From Branchinecta lynchi (Eukaryota > Arthropoda > Branchiopoda > Anostraca > Branchinectidae), in NCBI GenBank assembly GCA_023053575.1, contig JAKZAP010000001.1, positions 27,608,533-27,672,532 of the forward strand: a DNA stretch of 64,000 bases, written 5' to 3'. Every line of letters begins with the position of its first letter. The stretch's first letter is position 1. This document shows, piece after piece, positions 1 to 10,806 of the stretch. The position numbers were made by a program, and so were the translations under genes. Under the pieces are notes generated by a model that ran no database searches, was not told the origin of the DNA, and was given only the letters and a program-made list of their open reading frames with translations.

Positions 1-400
1 TGCCCGGACCCGGTTAAGATATGTGAATATACACGTAGGGCTTTTAACAGTCCTGCGCGCCTAGTCGCGTTCGATCCACTCTAATTTGTTGCATACATTC
101 ATGTCAAATGTCAAGTTTCACCAGATCGGATTAACCTTTAGAGCGTTATACTTGCCAAGAGGTTTCCAGCCCCCCTCCCCCCCAGTTCCACCCACCGAGG
201 CTGGATACGATTTGGACGCATTAATGTCACACATAGAGCATTTGTTCCTACCATCCATCAAGTTTGACTCGAAACGGAGAAGTTCCAGAAACCAAACCAG
301 GCCTCTCCAGCTAGCGCATCATCATTCCTGGTTTCCTGGTTTCCTTGTTTCCTGAGGTACTGGAGTGGTCCGAGATGACATCAAAATGACTTGATTTCTA
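1..400 (+). repeat. Family A fragment
   Basis: Diverged piece of the C/T-rich family A. It has the recurring order of an AAGTTTCACC-like block, a long pyrimidine run near 170-190, a GGCTGGATACGATTTGG-like block, and a second AAGTTTGACTCGAA block near 258. The short open frame across it is pyrimidine-run translation and not a gene. Confidence 0.6.
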
Positions 401-990
401 TTATTTTACTGCGTAAAACGGCGAACACACGACAAGTATTTCCCATCCTGATGTTCTTTACTTGTATCATAAAGTTGAAAAAATCTCAACTTTTCCGTAT
501 GGAAGTTATGATGATGCCGAAAATCCAGTAGGAATTTGAGCCCGGGAGCACCCAGCCATTAAACCGGCTAAATATCCCACCTCCAGCAGCTTTTCTACTT
601 TTCGGGGTTTTAAGCGCTCTTAAGCACGCTTGGTTGTCTGAAAAGATAAAAGTCTCTTAACTATTTTGTCCAGAAGGCTATCAGCGGGTTCCATAAATCA
701 TGGAATAAATAAAAAGGAATACTAATGATTAAAACGTCAGGATCCTAACCCAGATTTTTGTTTTGAGATTCCACCGAAAACAACGGGCTTGTTTCTTGCC
801 GGTATTTAAAGCACAACTCTTACTAGAAATGGTGGAATGGCTTGGAAATATCGTTTCTCGAAATTAGTATTACTTTCCATGTGAAATTAGCGATTTTCTC
901 GTTAGCACTTGTCGACTTTATCAGTCTTCCCACTCCCCGTCGCGGCCGTTGGTTGCAATATGTTTGGAAACAGAAGGCGCCGTGGTCAAC
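401..990. other. Unassigned spacer
   Basis: AT-rich sequence with no recognised gene, RNA or repeat. Overlapping short open frames around 823-1080 exist on both strands but match no family I know and lack a convincing exon context. Confidence 0.5.
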
Positions 991-1075
991 AACACCAAAG
1001 GTTTCGATGGGATCCCAAAAATGTAATCTTTGAATTGGGTCAATTGTGGATATCCGGTCTTCACCAGACTCCTTC
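991..1075 (-). repeat. Family B 3' end, isolated
   Basis: Read on the minus strand this is the last part of family B: a TGGATATCC-like block, then TTTTGGGATCCCATCG and AAACCTTTGGTG. Compare 44228-44285 and 10690-10739. The rest of the element is absent, so it is a truncated copy or relic. Confidence 0.65.
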
Positions 1076-1379
1076 AGCATTTAACGAGGATGGGCTATGG
1101 GAAAATCGTTCCGAACAGAAGCTGCGTTCGTTGCACTCCGTGTTGTCACTGGTGTTTAGTCACCAGTGTCCGGTTCTTCCCTTAAAACGCGTTCTTTTGG
1201 TTCACCGATGAGTTTATGAAAACCGGCTAACTCCTCACTGAAGCCGGGCTCACGAGCAGGTTCTGGTTAGTCCGCACTGGTGAGATAAAACCGGACACTG
1301 GTTAGTTCAAAAACGGGTTATAAGACTGGTGAGACGCCACCGGTGGATGCAAAAACGGCTTATAAGAACAAGAGCTAAG
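1076..1379. repeat. Degenerate CCGG-rich short repeats
   Basis: Several imperfect copies of ACCGGACACTGGTKAG-like and AAAACGGSTTATAAG blocks lie between 1145 and 1370. A related piece, AAAACCGGAGACCACCGG, sits at 3556 just beyond the family A copy. The family A element may therefore have inserted into this local repeat. Confidence 0.4.
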
Positions 1380-3555
1380 AGCTCATATGGCACTTGTTAC
1401 GAGTAGGCACGGCTCGGTTATGTCAATGGTATATCTAGTGTTTGCTAGGTGTCTTCCCACCAAGTTTCATCTCGATCCCTCCACTCATAGCGTTTCCCAA
1501 GATTTCCGGTTGCCCCCCTCCAGCTCCCCCCAAAAGTCACCGGATCCGGTCCGGATTTAAGTGGGTCGTTTGAGGCATGAGCCCTTTCCAAATATCAAGT
1601 TCCATCGAGATCCGGTCACCCGTTCAAAAGTTATAAATACCTCAAGATTCCGGATTCCCCCTCCCTTCACTCCCCTCAAAGTGCCCGAATTGGCTCGGTT
1701 ATGTCAATGATGTATCTAGTGTTTGCTAGGTGTCTTCCCACCAAGTTTCATCTCGATCCCTCCACTCACAGCGTTTACCATGATTTCCGGTTGCCCCCTC
1801 CAGCTCCCCCCAAAAGTCACCGGATCCGGTCCGGATTTTAATAGGTCGTCTGAGGCATGAGGTCGTTCCAAATATCAAGTTTCATCGAGATCCGGTTACC
1901 CGTTCAAAAGTTATAAATACCTCAAGATTCCGGATTCCCCCTCCCTCCACTCCCCCCAAAGTGCCCGAATTGGCTCGGTCATGTCAATTACGTATCTAGT
2001 GTTTGCTAGGTGTCTTCCCACCAAGTTTCATCTCGACCCTGCCACTCATAGCGTTTCCCAAGATTTCCGGTTGCCTCCTCCAGCTCCCCCCAAAAGTCAC
2101 CGGATCCGGTCCGGATTTTAAGTGGGTCGTCTGAGGCATGAGGTCTTTCCAAATATCAAGTTCCATCAAGATCCGATCACCCGTTCAAAAGTTATAAATA
2201 CCTCAAGATTCCGGATTCCCCCTCCCTCCACTCCCCCGACAGTACCCGAATCGGCTCGGTCATGTCAATGATGTATCTAGTGTTTGCTAGGTCTCTTCCC
2301 ACCAAGTTTCATCTCGATCCCTCCACTCATAGCGGTTCCCAATATTTCCGGTTGCCCCCCTTCAGCTCCCCCCAAAAGTCACCGGATCCGGTCCGGATTT
2401 TAAGTGGGTCGTCTGAGGCATGAGGTCTTTCCAAATATCAAGTTCCATCAAGATCCGATCACCCGTTCAAAAGTTATAAATACCTCAAGATTCCGGATTC
2501 CCCCTCCCTCCACTCCCCCCACAGTGCCCGAATCGGCTCGGTTATGTCAATGATGTATCTAGTGTTTGCTAGGTGTCTTCTCACCAAGTTTCATCTCGAT
2601 CCCTCCACTCATAGCGTTTCCCAAGATTTCCGGTTGCCCCCTCCAGCTCCCCCCAAAAGTCACCGGATCCGGTCCGGATTTTTAGTGGGTCGTCTGAGGT
2701 ACGAGGTCTTTCCAAATATCAAGTTCCATCGAGATCCGATCACCCGTTCAAAAGCTATAAATACCTCAAGATTCCGGATTCCCCCTCCCTCCACTCCCCC
2801 CACAGTACCCGAATCGGCTCGGTTATGTCAATGATGTATCTAGTGTTTGCTAGGTCTCTTCCCACCAAGTTTCATCTCGATCCCTCCACTCATAGCGGTT
2901 CCCAAGATTTCCGGTTGCCCCCCTCCAGCTCCCCCCAAAAGTCACCGGATCCGGTCCGGATTTTAAGTGGGTCGTCTGAGGCATGAGGTCTTTCCAAATA
3001 TTAAGTTCCATCGAGATCCGATCACCCGTTCAAAAGTTATAAATAGCTCAAGATTCCGGATTCCCCCTCCCTCCACTCCCCCCACAGTGCCCGAATCGGC
3101 TCGGTTATTTCAATGATGTATCTAGTGTTTGCTAGGTGTCTTCCCACCAAGTTTCATCTCGATCCCTCCACTCATAGCGTTTCCCAAGATTTCCGGTTGC
3201 CCCCTCCAGCTCCCCCCAAAAGTCACCGGATCCGGTCCGGATTTTAATTGGGTCGTCTGAGGCATGAGGTCGTTCCAAATATCAAGTTTCATCGAGATCC
3301 GATCACCCGTTCAAAAGTTAAAAATACCTCAAGATTCCGGATTCCCCCTCCCTCCACTCCCCCCACGGTGCTTGGATCGGAGAAGTGACTATTTCCAACT
3401 TAATCATTTGGGGTCCCTGATACGCCTGCCAAGTTTTATCGTCCTAGCTTATGTGGAAGTGCCCGAACTAGCAAAACCTGGACAGACCGACAGACCGACG
3501 GACGGACAGAAATTGCGATCGCTATATGGCACTTGGCCGAAGGGCAAGTGCCATA
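1380..3555 (+). mobile_element. Family A element with internal 281-bp array
   Basis: Full-length-looking member of family A. It begins AGCTCATATGGCACTTG, preceded by ACAAGAGCTAAG as in the copies at 20930 and 61697. It ends with a (GACC/GACG)n stretch and a terminal stem-loop, TATGGCACTTG at 3525-3535 and CAAGTGCCATA at 3545-3555. The body is a tandem array instead of the diverged units of other copies. No protein is encoded; open frames inside are low-complexity proline/serine translations. The terminal hairpin and internal repeats recall non-autonomous rolling-circle elements, but the usual Helitron TC and CTRR ends were not seen, so class is open. Confidence 0.6.
1421..3390 (+). repeat. 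281-bp tandem array, seven copies
   Basis: Monomers begin at about 1421, 1702, 1982, 2263, 2545, 2826 and 3108 (register TGTCAATGATGTATCTAG), spaced 280-282 bp. Copies differ at only a few positions, so amplification or homogenisation is recent. Each monomer is a dimer of two related half-units of about 140 bp, each with AAGTTYCATCNNGATCC, then a GATTCCGG-like block, a CCCCCTCC run and CCGGATCCGGTC/CCGAATCGGCTC. The half-units match the basic unit of family A elsewhere. Confidence 0.85.
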
Positions 3556-3556
3556 A

Positions 3557-4856
3557 AAACCGGAGACCACCGGTGAGAACTCCCGTAACAAAGAACGCAG
3601 CTAGAGTCAGGTACAACCGAAGAGGTCTAGCAAAAGCTACACAAGTTTTTGCTCCTTCTCTGTGCTTTTTCTCATTTGTTTGTACCCGATTCTCAGGAAA
3701 AAGTAGATAGCATGAGGTTTTCTCTTCCGGGTTGTTGCTTAACGTCATTCGCTGATGACACCGTAGTTACGTTTTCTAATCGTTGTTTGGATAGTCTTGT
3801 CTTGAAAGTGAATGGCGTCCTGGGAAATTTCTCCGTATTTACTAGATTGAGTTTGCTATCAGTCAACGTTGCTAAGACTAATTCTATTTTATATTCTAGA
3901 GTTGGTAAGCCCAGTGATATTAATAGTAGAATTCTGTTTGATAATAAGCCTGTGGTTCAGGTTCAGGATATCCGCTATTTAGGTTTTTACATCGATTGTA
4001 ATCTTTCGTGGAAACGCCACAGCGATGTTGTTGCAACAAAGGTTGCCCTTGGCTTGGGTGCAATTCGACGGGTTTTTTTTTACCTCCGAGAGTTTTATTG
4101 TTTTTATACCACGCTTTGATTCACCCATATATTTCGTATGGTTGCATGTTCGGCAAGCAATTTTTGTATGAATTTTAAACGTGTTCAGATTCTTCAAAAG
4201 CGATGCGTCTTATTGGTGGATATGTTAAAAGTGTACACAACACTGCAGCTTGTTTCAAAAAGTTGCAATTGTTGAATGTAGGACAGTTACGGGAGTACCA
4301 AGTCGGAATTTTTGCTTATCAATGTTTGAATGATGTAAGTCTAGAGGTTTATCGTGATTATTTTAGTGACAATAGATCTTTGCATCATTATGAAACTCGT
4401 CATGCTAGCGACTTCGTTGTCCAGCATAGAAGTGGAACTAGGGCCGGCTTCGCTACTAGATTTTCAGGGCCCAATGTGTGAAACTCTGTTCCGGAGAGAA
4501 TTCGGGCGGCTGAGCACCTGGGCCCTGGGGTTATTTAAAAATAAATTGAAAAAGTATTTGTTAGGCCAAGGTTCATAGTTTTTTTTTTCTTCTATTTTTC
4601 CTATTTTTCTTATTATTTTCTTTTTCTCATTATTATTATTAAATGAGTTGATAAGAGATTGGTTCTTATTTCTTATTTTAGTACTCTTCTCTGTTATGTT
4701 TTGTTTCTAGTTAATTATTAGTTAGGAAATGAGTTTTATGCAACCGCACAATTGCAAGTGCTTTTTTGTACCTTTTTTGGGGCGGGTCCTGGCATCATAG
4801 TTAAATCTATTTTGGTCATAAGAAATAAACAGAACTGAACTGAACTGAACCGGCAA
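3557..4856 (+). mobile_element. 5'-truncated non-LTR retrotransposon (LINE)
   Basis: The 3' portion of a LINE. It holds part of the reverse transcriptase, an AT-rich 3' UTR, an AATAAA-like stretch and a terminal (AACTG)n tail at about 4832-4853, typical of LINEs ending in short tandem repeats. The left edge is near the end of the family A copy. About 40 bases near 3630-3670 (ACACAAGTTTTTGCTCC) recur at 9613-9640, so the join may be composite. Confidence 0.75.
3712..4578 (+). pseudogene. LINE reverse transcriptase C-terminal remnant
   Basis: The catalytic motif FADD lies at 3748-3759, followed by a SVNVAKTNS motif-D-like block and IRYLGFYIDCNLSWKRH, the post-catalytic block of CR1/jockey-type LINEs. 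The reading frame is broken near 4100-4200. It resumes in other frames at about 4203-4481 (IRRV, then QLREYQVGIFAYQCLND), and again to a C-terminus near 4575. The frameshifts and missing N-terminal half make it inactive. The protein resembles the intact fragment at 30511-29819, so both probably come from related families. I cannot place it in a named clade. Confidence 0.8.
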
Positions 4857-5264
4857 AAAACTAAAGCTCCTTACCTTACCCCCTTACCCCTATATCAAAC
4901 CTCTAATTAACTTCAAATAAACTTTAACTTTTAAATATATGTCCGGGTAGAAAATCTTTGTCATACATGGATTCAGCGTGTCCTCTTACCCTTGATCGAA
5001 CATTTAATCAACTTCAAATAATACTTTTACTTTTAACACATTTTCCAGTTTTGGCCGAATTCCAGACGAACTAATTGGCGAGAAAATAGGTTTTCAGATA
5101 TAGATTCAACATGTCTCCTAACCACAAAATTGAAAATCTCATTGGCTTTAAAACAAAAAAGTGTGTCCCTTAGTTTGAAACCCCTCCCCCACCCTTAAAT
5201 ATGGGGCTACAAGGCTCATTTACCAACCTGACCTCCCGTACGGAAAATCTCCACGTCGAATGCC

Positions 5265-5640
5265 ATTTTACACCTCGAATCGAGGACGAAACGGTATTTT
5301 CGGTAGCGATATGCGGGCGAAAGTACAGCGAGGACGAATATTGATACTTCGACCCATATTTTCGCTGCGAATATGAAGGCGAAGGAGAGGGAGATCTCGC
5401 GTTCGCTATCGTGTTAAGTAAAGGGCGAAGGCGGATTTCCCTTCGACCTTAGTTTTCGCTGCGAAAAAGACGGCGAAAGACAGGGAGATTTTTCCTCCGC
5501 ATCATATTTGGCGAAGGGCGAGGGTGTATTCAACTTCGGCCTTTTTTTCGCTGCGAAGATGGTAGCGAAAATATCAGGGAGATTTCATCTCCACCTCGTT
5601 TTTGGTGAAGTGCGAGGGCGACCTTATAGTTTCACTTCCA
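5265..5640. repeat. About 93-bp tandem repeat, four diverged copies
   Basis: TTTTCGCTGCGAA followed by GGCGAAAG and AGGGAGATTT recurs at about 5359, 5452 and 5545, exactly 93 bp apart, with a more diverged first unit from 5265. It lies just inside the left terminal repeat of the 5235-6931 element. Confidence 0.75.
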
Positions 5641-5683
5641 AGTTGCCATCAGGGGATGGTGAAAGACTTTTCCTATAATACTT

Positions 5684-5842
5684 TATGAATGAATGAATGA
5701 ATATATTTATTACCCATCTTTACATAAAAATGTCACTGATGGAGTATAAGAAAAGAAAAATAAACAAAAAGGAACTTTTGTTCCACTGGCAAGGTAATTG
5801 ACGAGATGCAGAGGCAGTTGCATTTGGTGAGCAATAAGAAAG
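5684..5842 (-). mobile_element. LINE 3' end, severely truncated
   Basis: On the minus strand an AT-rich 3' UTR-like stretch ends in AATAAATATATTC and an (ATTC)n tail, seen on the + strand as GAATGAATGAATGAATATAT near 5687-5706. No coding part remains. Confidence 0.5.
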
Positions 5843-5843
5843 A

Positions 5844-6095
5844 ATATTTGACGGTGCAAAACGGATAAGTCAGTTACATTTTGTTAGAGCTATATTTCCT
5901 TCTTGGCAAGCGTCCCCTTCTCAAGCCGCACAAGCTGGAAACTGAACAGTCACTTCCCAGCTCATTTTTCGTAATTTTCCATTTCCCAGGAAGTTCATTT
6001 TCCAGCTTGAGCCTGAAGAGAACCCTTGCCAAGAAGGGTCGAAATATAGCTCTAATAATGTGTAGCAGAATTATCCGTTTTGCACCGTCAAATAT
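5844..6095. repeat. Family C fold-back repeat
   Basis: Outer arms ATATTTGACGGTGCAAAACG (about 5843) and its complement ending near 6095 enclose inner arms with CTTCTTGGCAAG / CTTGCCAAGAAG. The right arm carries CTGAAGA, a stem and CGAAATATAG. It is followed at 6103-6131 by the family C tail (CAGTCAGCTCGGGCTGAAGG). Confidence 0.75.
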
Positions 6096-6699
6096 GGTTC
6101 GCAGTCAGCTCGGGCTGAAGGAATATCTATAATGAGAGAGAAACTACTTTCGAGCTTTACGTTTGCCAGAAACCTAGGAGCAAAGAGCAATCCAGTCCGA
6201 TTTTATGTATCACTATATTAATCAAATTAAATCTACGCAGTATATGGTACCTTATTCCCTATTTGCTTGTTTCGAGACAGGAAAAAAAAACTATTAACTA
6301 TAAGAGCCACGGAAATGCTTTAATTTAAGCCTTGCCGTCTATAGTTTTGAAAATATTGCTGTACTATGAATTCAAAAAATTTCAGAAGCAGCTTCCGAGT
6401 TTGAACCTAGTTCGATGGTGCAAAAGCATCATCCAACAATTTTCGAGAGTTACTAGTCCTAAATTGATCGTTTGGGGAAACTAGTTTTGTCTTCTATATT
6501 CAGTATAATTTTGGACCCATTGTTAATACTGGATCTCAGACACAATTGTATAATAAATCACTGATCAATGGTTATGAATTTTTGTTTCTTTATAAGGGCT
6601 TTGCGCTGGTCGATTGTTACCAACGTTATTTGATTTCGACCTCGTAATTCTTACTGAAAAAAACAGGGTCTTTTTGTATCAAGTGTACGAGATCGAGGA

Positions 6700-6915
6700 G
6701 AGAGAAAACGAGGTAGTTTCTGTTTCAAATGTACGAGGTCGTTTTGACCCAAATTTGAGGTGAAAAACGAGAGCGAAAACGGCCTAGTTTGTGTTTCAAA
6801 TGTACGAGGCCGTTTTGACCCAGATTTGAGGTGGAAACGAGAGCGAATAGGCAGCGAAAACGACCTAGTTTGTGTTTCAAACGTACGAGGCCGTTTTGAC
6901 CTAGATTCGAGGTGT
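6700..6915. repeat. 72-82-bp tandem repeat, three copies
   Basis: The unit GTTTCAAATGTACGAGG, CCGTTTTGACCCAGATTTGA, GGTGGAAACGAGAGCGAA recurs at about 6722, 6798 and 6878. Open frames on both strands through it arise because the unit has no stops; no protein is implied. Confidence 0.8.
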
Positions 6916-7125
6916 AGATTTTCCGTACGGGCTGTACTTTGACCCAGTGGGTCATCGTACCAAGTTTGACGAAAATATTCCAACCCCTTCGAAAGTTATC
7001 GTGCTACAGACGGACAGACGGAGAACTTAGTCAAGTTTTGTTCAAATTTCTTCAGTTTTTATTAAAACTTGGCTCGGCCGGAAAAGTGCAGAAAAGTCGT
7101 AGGAATTTCAGAAGCTTATAGTTTC

Positions 7126-9590
7126 ATAAGGGAGCTGGGGGTAATATAAAATGCAAAAAAAGGAAGAGGGGTCCCTGAAGAGATAAAATGCATCGAAAGC
7201 ACGCCAGTACCGGAAGATTGGAACAATGCGCACAAATCTTTAAGAACTGTGATTACGGTAATAGGGTAAGTTTGTTACATAATACGTAACGTAGTAGTAA
7301 TTAGCCTACGTTAATAAGACACCGGCTTCAGGAAGCAGTAACTCCGGTTTTGAACCTGTAGGGACTCATTCGTCAGTGTTTCAGTTAAGCCAAATGTCTA
7401 CCAAAGAAATGGGAATCTTTTATCTCCGAGATATATTGAGTTTGCTTTGTCGAATGTAGGCAATTGGACTACAACGGCGATGTCGGGATTCCACAGTCTT
7501 AACATTGATTTAAAGCAAAAATAAATGGAGCATCTAAGAAATTCCGTTACTTGATCAATTCAGCGTCGACACATAAGAACAGATTTTCTGTTCTTATGTG
7601 TTTAAACTCTTTACAATCCTAACTGGACGTGGTAGCAGTGTCACATTGCTTATATGTTACAAGTAATAGCAAACATCAAGAATAAAAAGTCTGATAGAAC
7701 CTTTGTCTCCCTATATTTGTAATACCACCTTGCGTAGTCGAATATTCCCCCATACCCTGCCCGATGTAAACGATTGGAGGTTAAGAGTTACGCGGCACGT
7801 GATGTTTCGTTACCTCTACAAATAGCTACATCGCTGTGAAGCCGCGTAGAAGAAACTTTCAAAGTAAAAGCAGATTGTTTCTCGGCGGCGCGCCCAGAGC
7901 GGGTCAGCGTGCCTCCAGCCCTTCTTCGATGCTATGAGCAACGGCGAAGACGGAAGTGGACGGAAGTCAACTAAAAATTAGAGCACGTAGGCAATCTCTA
8001 GCGCAGCTCAGTTTTGTCGGGGTATTCATAGTCGCTGCATGGACCAAAGACGGAGGTTCAATCAGATTATTTGCTCTTGTAAGCTGAGTGCTGAGTCAAA
8101 CACAAATTCCCAACTTTCGGGTACAATGTTATGAACAATCCTCTGTAAGCACATTAAGAGGCACTATTCCCCATAGGACTTTAAATGGAGAATCCTTGTA
8201 TGTCAAATGAAGCATTACAAAATTTATTCAAGGGAATGACATGTTGTATATTGTGTAACAACCTTGAATTCTCACCTTCGGAACTATCGGCTAAACCCCA
8301 GCTCTCAATCAAAGACCTCTCCCCTTCGCCACATTTGCGGGGTGGTGAGGTTGAGCTCCCAAGATTTGTATCGCTCTTGCTAATGTCAAGGGGTATAAGA
8401 GAAAGCCAAAGGGATCAGCATATAGTTTGCTGGTTGAATAAATAGGAACAAAGATTGTGCTCCGCCACTGCTGTCCTGAGCTCCCAAGTCGGGTTCTCGA
8501 CATAATGAGGGTAAAATTGTCAGTGTCGAGACATTCATTCGTCAAAAAGCCGTCATTTGGCCGACGCTCTTAAAATTGCACAACGAAATTGGCGTGCATC
8601 AAGAAAAATTGTTAAGCTGAAAATGTGAGTAAGCCCTGCTTTTCCGTTTAGCTTTTAGCAGAATTATCTTCGATCGTGCTATCAGCCACTGCCAATCAAA
8701 AGTTTGAGGGCTTACTCTAATCAAACGTAGATGAAAAGTCTTTTCCTTGAAAAACTTCCGTCAGACTGCAACCTGGTAATCCGCAGTTTTCCCTTAAGGA
8801 CCCAACCCGTCTTACATAAATACTGCTCGTTCGCCGGTACTTCCATCCGTTCTGATTTCGGAGATTTCTGAATTCTGCGAATTTGACGAAGAGGGGATTA
8901 AAAGGATGAATGTTTTATGAGAACGAAAATATTATGGCGATTCCTGAGACTCGCGATATATGGAAGAGAGAAATTTGTTTGTGGAGTAGGTAAATTTGTA
9001 AGGAAATGGGAGTTTGAACGTATATCATCGGCTTAGAGAGTTTCTGTATCTGTATGCTTTGTTTTTGTGAGTGAGGGTTACCACGGCCCACGGACTACTT
9101 AGTGATATATCACATATCTATATTCACTTATCGGCAGACGCTGGTGTTTGCAATTGACATACTTGGCTCTGTCAAGACAGCTAGAGTAGGCCCCCGCTTT
9201 CTGATTCCACTGGTCAGGAATATTCGTCATGTAAGCTTTCCCGTGTTCCTCATCTGCACCAAGAGGAGCCTAGTAAGGCTTGTAACTATCGAGAAAACCA
9301 AAAGAGTTCCCAAGGAATCACGATTTTAAAATATTGAAATAAAACCTGTGGTTTTGGACTATTAATCTGGAGAAGTGCATATCTATGTTTTAATATCTAT
9401 GTTTTCATCCACCCAAAGGTTCTGCTTCTAACTTTAAAGTCACAAACAACCTTCTGCAATCACAAACTTCAATCAAGTGGTTGGGAATTTCGGTTTCAGC
9501 AACCCTCAGAAAAATGTGGGAAGCAGCTGTTCTGTCAACTATAAATGCCACGAGTATGGGTTTTGGGAAAATCGTTTCAGCAGAGCCAGG
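7126..9590. other. Unassigned spacer
   Basis: About 2.5 kb with no recognised gene or repeat family. I looked for an opsin first exon (TM1 with a GN motif and a donor in the right phase) and saw none. The only clear structure is the short palindrome at 7569-7601. Confidence 0.5.
7569..7601. repeat. Perfect 14-bp hairpin
   Basis: ACACATAAGAACAG (7569-7582), a 5-base ATTTT loop, then the exact complement CTGTTCTTATGTGT (7588-7601). No flanking gene suggests a role. Confidence 0.7.
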
Positions 9591-10739
9591 TACCACCGAC
9601 TACTACACAAGTTTTTGCTCCTCCTCTGTACTTTTCCTCTCTGACAAGACACCAGTCGAATGTGATCATATTTTTGGGATCCCGAAACGTAAGTGGAGGG
9701 ATACCCATGACATAGCAAAAGTTGTCCGTCTGTCCGTCCGTCTGTAAGCACGATAACTCTCGAAGAGAATGAGATATTTTGATGAAACTTGGTATGAGGA
9801 TTCGTTGGGTCGTCGAACCAGTCAAGTTTGTAGATGGGCTTTGTAGCCCTACATCTAGGGGTCGGGGAGGGGTTCAAATTAAGGGGCAAACAAAATATTT
9901 TGAAACAGCTAATGTGATAGTTGATAATGGAGTAAGAAGACATGGTGAGCACGATGGTGAAAACCATTTTGTCATCGGACAAGTAGTTGGCCTGGAATCC
10001 GGCCAAAGCCGGAAAGTTTGTTGAAAGTAAAAGTTTTATTTGAAGTTGATTAGATGTTCGATTTAGAGGTAGAAAGACATGCTGAAGACGATGGTGAAAA
10101 CCATTTTCTTGAGGGACAAGTATTTCGCCCGGAATCCGGCCCAAACCGGAAAGTTTGTTAAAATTAAAAGTTTTATTTCGAGTTGATTAGATGTTCGATT
10201 TAGGGCAAGAAGACATGCTGAACACTTATGTGAAAATAATTTTCTACCCAGACTTGTAGTTCGCCCGGAATCCGGCCAAAACCGGAAAATTGTTAGAAGT
10301 TCAAGTTTTATTTCTAGTTGGTTAGATAACCGATTTAGGGGTAAGAAGAGATGCTGATTCCCTGTGTGACAATCATATTTTACCCGGACATATAGTTCGA
10401 CCGAAATCCGGATGGAGTCGGAAAATTTGTTATAAGTTAAATTTTTATTTGAACTTGATTAGATGTTCATTATTGGGGAACGAAGAGAGCTTTCTTTTTT
10501 CGCCGGACAAGTAGTTCTTGAGTTCGGCCGAAACCCGGAAGTTTTCGTCAAAACAGATATGACTTATAGAGGTAAATACACATGCTGAATCCATATCTGA
10601 ACTTGGTTTTCTCAGATGATTAGCTCAAGGAGTCTGTTCAAGGAGTCTGGCGATGACTGGATCTGGCTAAGACAAAATCCAGTTGTCTGGATCAGATATT
10701 GAGTTTTTGGGATCCCGTCGAAACCTTTGGTCTTGTTTC
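9591..10739 (+). mobile_element. Family B element
   Basis: GGGATCCCGAAACGTAAGTGG at 9676 marks the family 5' block, followed by (GTCCGTCY)n, ACGATAACTCTCGAAG, AAACTTGGTATGAGGATTCG and TGTAGCCCTACAT. Tandem units (CCGGAATCCGGCCAAAGCCG, then TTATTTGAAGTTGATTAGAT) repeat every 135-140 bp near 9990, 10128, 10262 and 10397. The 3' block TTTTTGGGATCCCGTCGAAA with CCTTTGGTCTTGTT ends at about 10739. No protein is encoded. The upstream 9591-9675 may belong to another piece (shared with about 3609-3670). Confidence 0.75.
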
Positions 10740-10806
10740 ACATATCTCCGTTTTCTTCTGTACCTTCCTCATCGCATGCGCAACCACCGAATCATGGAGA
10801 AGTTTT

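Larger units (their letters stand above)
5235..6931. mobile_element. Terminal-inverted-repeat element, 1.7 kb
   Basis: The left end CCCGTACGGAAAATCTCCAC is mirrored by the right end GTAGATTTTCCGTACGGG, about 20 bp with one mismatch. It sits in family B DNA, and the flanks rejoin to the sequence expected from 26310-26325 with only CT repeated, so target duplication is about 2 bp. Each end carries its own tandem array (5265-5640 and 6700-6915). The middle holds a LINE tail and a family C fold-back. No transposase is recognisable, so it is non-autonomous or decayed. Confidence 0.7.
4857..7125 (-). mobile_element. Family B copy split by an insertion
   Basis: 4857-5234 reads on the minus strand as family B units (AACTTCAAATAAACTTTAAC, CCGGGTAGAAAAT, CCCTTACCCCT). 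The element resumes at 6932 with GTACTTTGACCCAGTGGG, AAGTTTGACGAAAATATT, CGAAAGTTATCGTGCTACAG and GGACAGACGG, its 5' region. The break coincides exactly with the inverted-repeat element 5235-6931. The uninterrupted arrangement can be seen at 26290-26410. Confidence 0.75.

Noticed and set aside
1421..3390. CRISPR-like regular repeats
   Set aside because: Monomers are 281 bp and contiguous, with no spacers, in a metazoan genome; it is a tandem array.
3649..4119. Retroviral polymerase
   Set aside because: FADD plus the YLGFYIDCNLSW block and microsatellite tail indicate a non-LTR element; no LTR, protease or integrase seen.
6651..6983. Open frames on both strands with repeated NGLVxLKHKLGRF
   Set aside because: They are translations of a 72-82-bp tandem DNA repeat without stops; no protein evidence.
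9539..10144. 201-codon minus-strand open frame
   Set aside because: Runs across the family B 5' region and its tandem units; comparable frames in other copies are broken.
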